Notes under the pieces: generated by a model
Told to the model about the DNA's origin: nothing
The model's input: the letters and a program-made list of their open reading frames with translations, nothing else
The model's database searches: none
Shown: piece after piece, positions 5,255 to 5,991 of the stretch
How the letters are laid out: the number at the start of each line of letters is the position of its first letter
How positions within the stretch are numbered: position 1 is the stretch's first letter
Translations under genes and position numbers: made by a program
Assembly (NCBI GenBank): GCA_021463315.1
Contig: JAJTXO010000265.1
Coordinates: forward strand, 1-5,991
Reading direction: 5' to 3'
Length of the DNA stretch: 5,991 bases
Source: Caldilineales bacterium
GTDB lineage: Bacteria > Chloroflexota > Anaerolineae > JAAEKA01

Positions 5255-5991
5255 CAGGCCACCTCCTCTTCAAGCTCCACATCGCTGACAAGCTGCGAGG
5301 TGTAGATGTCGGCGTAGATTTCGCTGGATTCCATCAGCTCGGCATGTCTGCCGTGGGCAACGATGCGGCCTTTGTCCAGCACCAGGATCTGATCGGCGTG
5401 CATCACCGTGCTGATGCGCTGGGCGATCACGAAGCTGGTGCGGCCCTGCATCAGGCGATCCAGCGCCTTCTGGATGTGGTATTCGGTCTCCAGGTCCACA
5501 GCGCTGGTGGAATCGTCCAGGATCAGGATGTGCGGGTCCATCAGCAGGGCGCGGGCGATGGCGATGCGCTGCTTCTGGCCGCCGCTCAGGGTGGCCCCGC
5601 GCTCGCCCACCGGCGTGTCATAGCCCTGGGGGAAGGAGAGGATGAAGTCGTGCGCGGCCGCGGCTTTAGCTGCGGCCTCGATCTCCTCCTGGCTGGCCTC
5701 AGGCCGGCCAAAGGCGATGTTGTCGCGAATCGCGCCGGTGAAGAGGGTCGTCTCCTGCAGCACGATGCCGATCTGGGCGCGCAGCGACTCCAGCGTGACA
5801 TCGCGCAGATCGTGGCCATCGATCAGGATGCGTCCCTCGCTGGGATCGTAGAAGCGCGGAATCAGGTTGATGATGGTGGTCTTGCCCGACCCTGTCACGC
5901 CCAGCAGCGCGACCGTCTCGCCCGGCTTGGCCGTGAAGCTGACATCCGACAGCACCGGATCGCCGCCGCTGTAGTAGCGGAAGGTGACCTG
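5254..5991 (-). CDS. ABC exporter half-transporter (BmrC/TM287-like subunit), C-terminal ATPase domain only
   Basis: The gene runs in from the right edge. The 245 visible residues are the ATP-binding domain; the membrane domain is outside the window. In visible-residue numbering it shows the A-loop aromatic in FRYY (4-7), Walker A GVTGSGKTT (31-39), Q-loop Gln79, canonical signature LSGGQ (135-139), Walker B ILILDD with Asp160 in place of the catalytic Glu, and Gln191 in place of the H-loop His (AQRIST). These two substitutions mark the subunit whose own Walker motifs form the non-hydrolysing site in heterodimeric exporters. Its intact LSGGQ completes the active site with the partner's Walker motifs. 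The acidic C-terminus (DVELEEEVA) contains the Shine-Dalgarno for the next gene, so the two subunits are made together. A GTG at 5955 is internal and not the true start. Confidence 0.95.
   Translation of the reverse strand, partial: QVTFRYYSGGDPVLSDVSFTAKPGETVALLGVTGSGKTTIINLIPRFYDPSEGRILIDGHDLRDVTLESLRAQIGIVLQETTLFTGAIRDNIAFGRPEASQEEIEAAAKAAAAHDFILSFPQGYDTPVGERGATLSGGQKQRIAIARALLMDPHILILDDSTSAVDLETEYHIQKALDRLMQGRTSFVIAQRISTVMHADQILVLDKGRIVAHGRHAELMESSEIYADIYTSQLVSDVELEEEVA
5261..5267 (-). promoter_or_regulatory. Strong Shine-Dalgarno site with TGATG coupling between the ABC subunits
   Basis: On the minus strand AGGAGGT lies six bases before the ATG at 5254. That ATG shares its A with the TGA stop of the upstream subunit (TGATG). 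This near-perfect site fixes the start of the 670-residue subunit over later in-frame ATGs at residues 8 and 12, and points to coupled, roughly equal synthesis of the two subunits. Confidence 0.85.

Overview
This is a bacterial window with compact, mostly GC-rich coding sequence. It shows no mobile element, CRISPR array, rRNA or tRNA. The genes alone do not fix the organism. High GC, strong Shine-Dalgarno sites and a BmrCD/TM287-288-type ABC pair would fit Chloroflexota, Actinomycetota or a similar environmental lineage, but this is a guess. The window holds six substantial protein genes, two of them cut by the window edges, plus two doubtful small ORFs.

Region 1 (1-1987) is a divergent regulatory unit. 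On the minus strand a TetR-family repressor (344-940) is followed 12 bases later by an NAD(P)-dependent epimerase/dehydratase-like gene (1-331, running off the left edge). The repressor has a readable promoter (-35 at 997-1002, -10 at 974-979). A near-perfect 14-bp palindrome (957-970) lies over the expected transcription start, which suggests autorepression of the operon. On the plus strand, with its own promoter (1072-1100), is a crotonase-family gene (1205-1987). Its active-site residues fit a delta3,delta2-enoyl-CoA isomerase of the ECI2/PECI type better than a hydratase.

Region 2 (about 1988-3241) is lower in GC and looks compositionally foreign. A strong extended -10 promoter (2145-2173) drives a possible 20-codon leader ORF, then a 123-residue protein of unknown function with a PepSY/propeptide-like look, then an overlapping 150-residue C39-like cysteine peptidase with a complete Gln/Cys/His/Asp active site. 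Neither protein has a visible export signal. The pair may be an intracellular protease with its own inhibitor or chaperone, and it is the least conventional part of the window.

Region 3 (3180-5991, minus strand) is the 3' part of an operon for a heterodimeric ABC exporter. The upstream half-transporter is cut by the right edge, and only its nucleotide-binding domain is present. It carries the degenerate Walker B and H-loop. The downstream 670-residue half-transporter is complete and carries the degenerate signature motif, so the two together form one active and one inactive ATP site. The genes are joined by a TGATG stop/start overlap under a strong Shine-Dalgarno site. The operon ends at a textbook intrinsic terminator (3180-3220).
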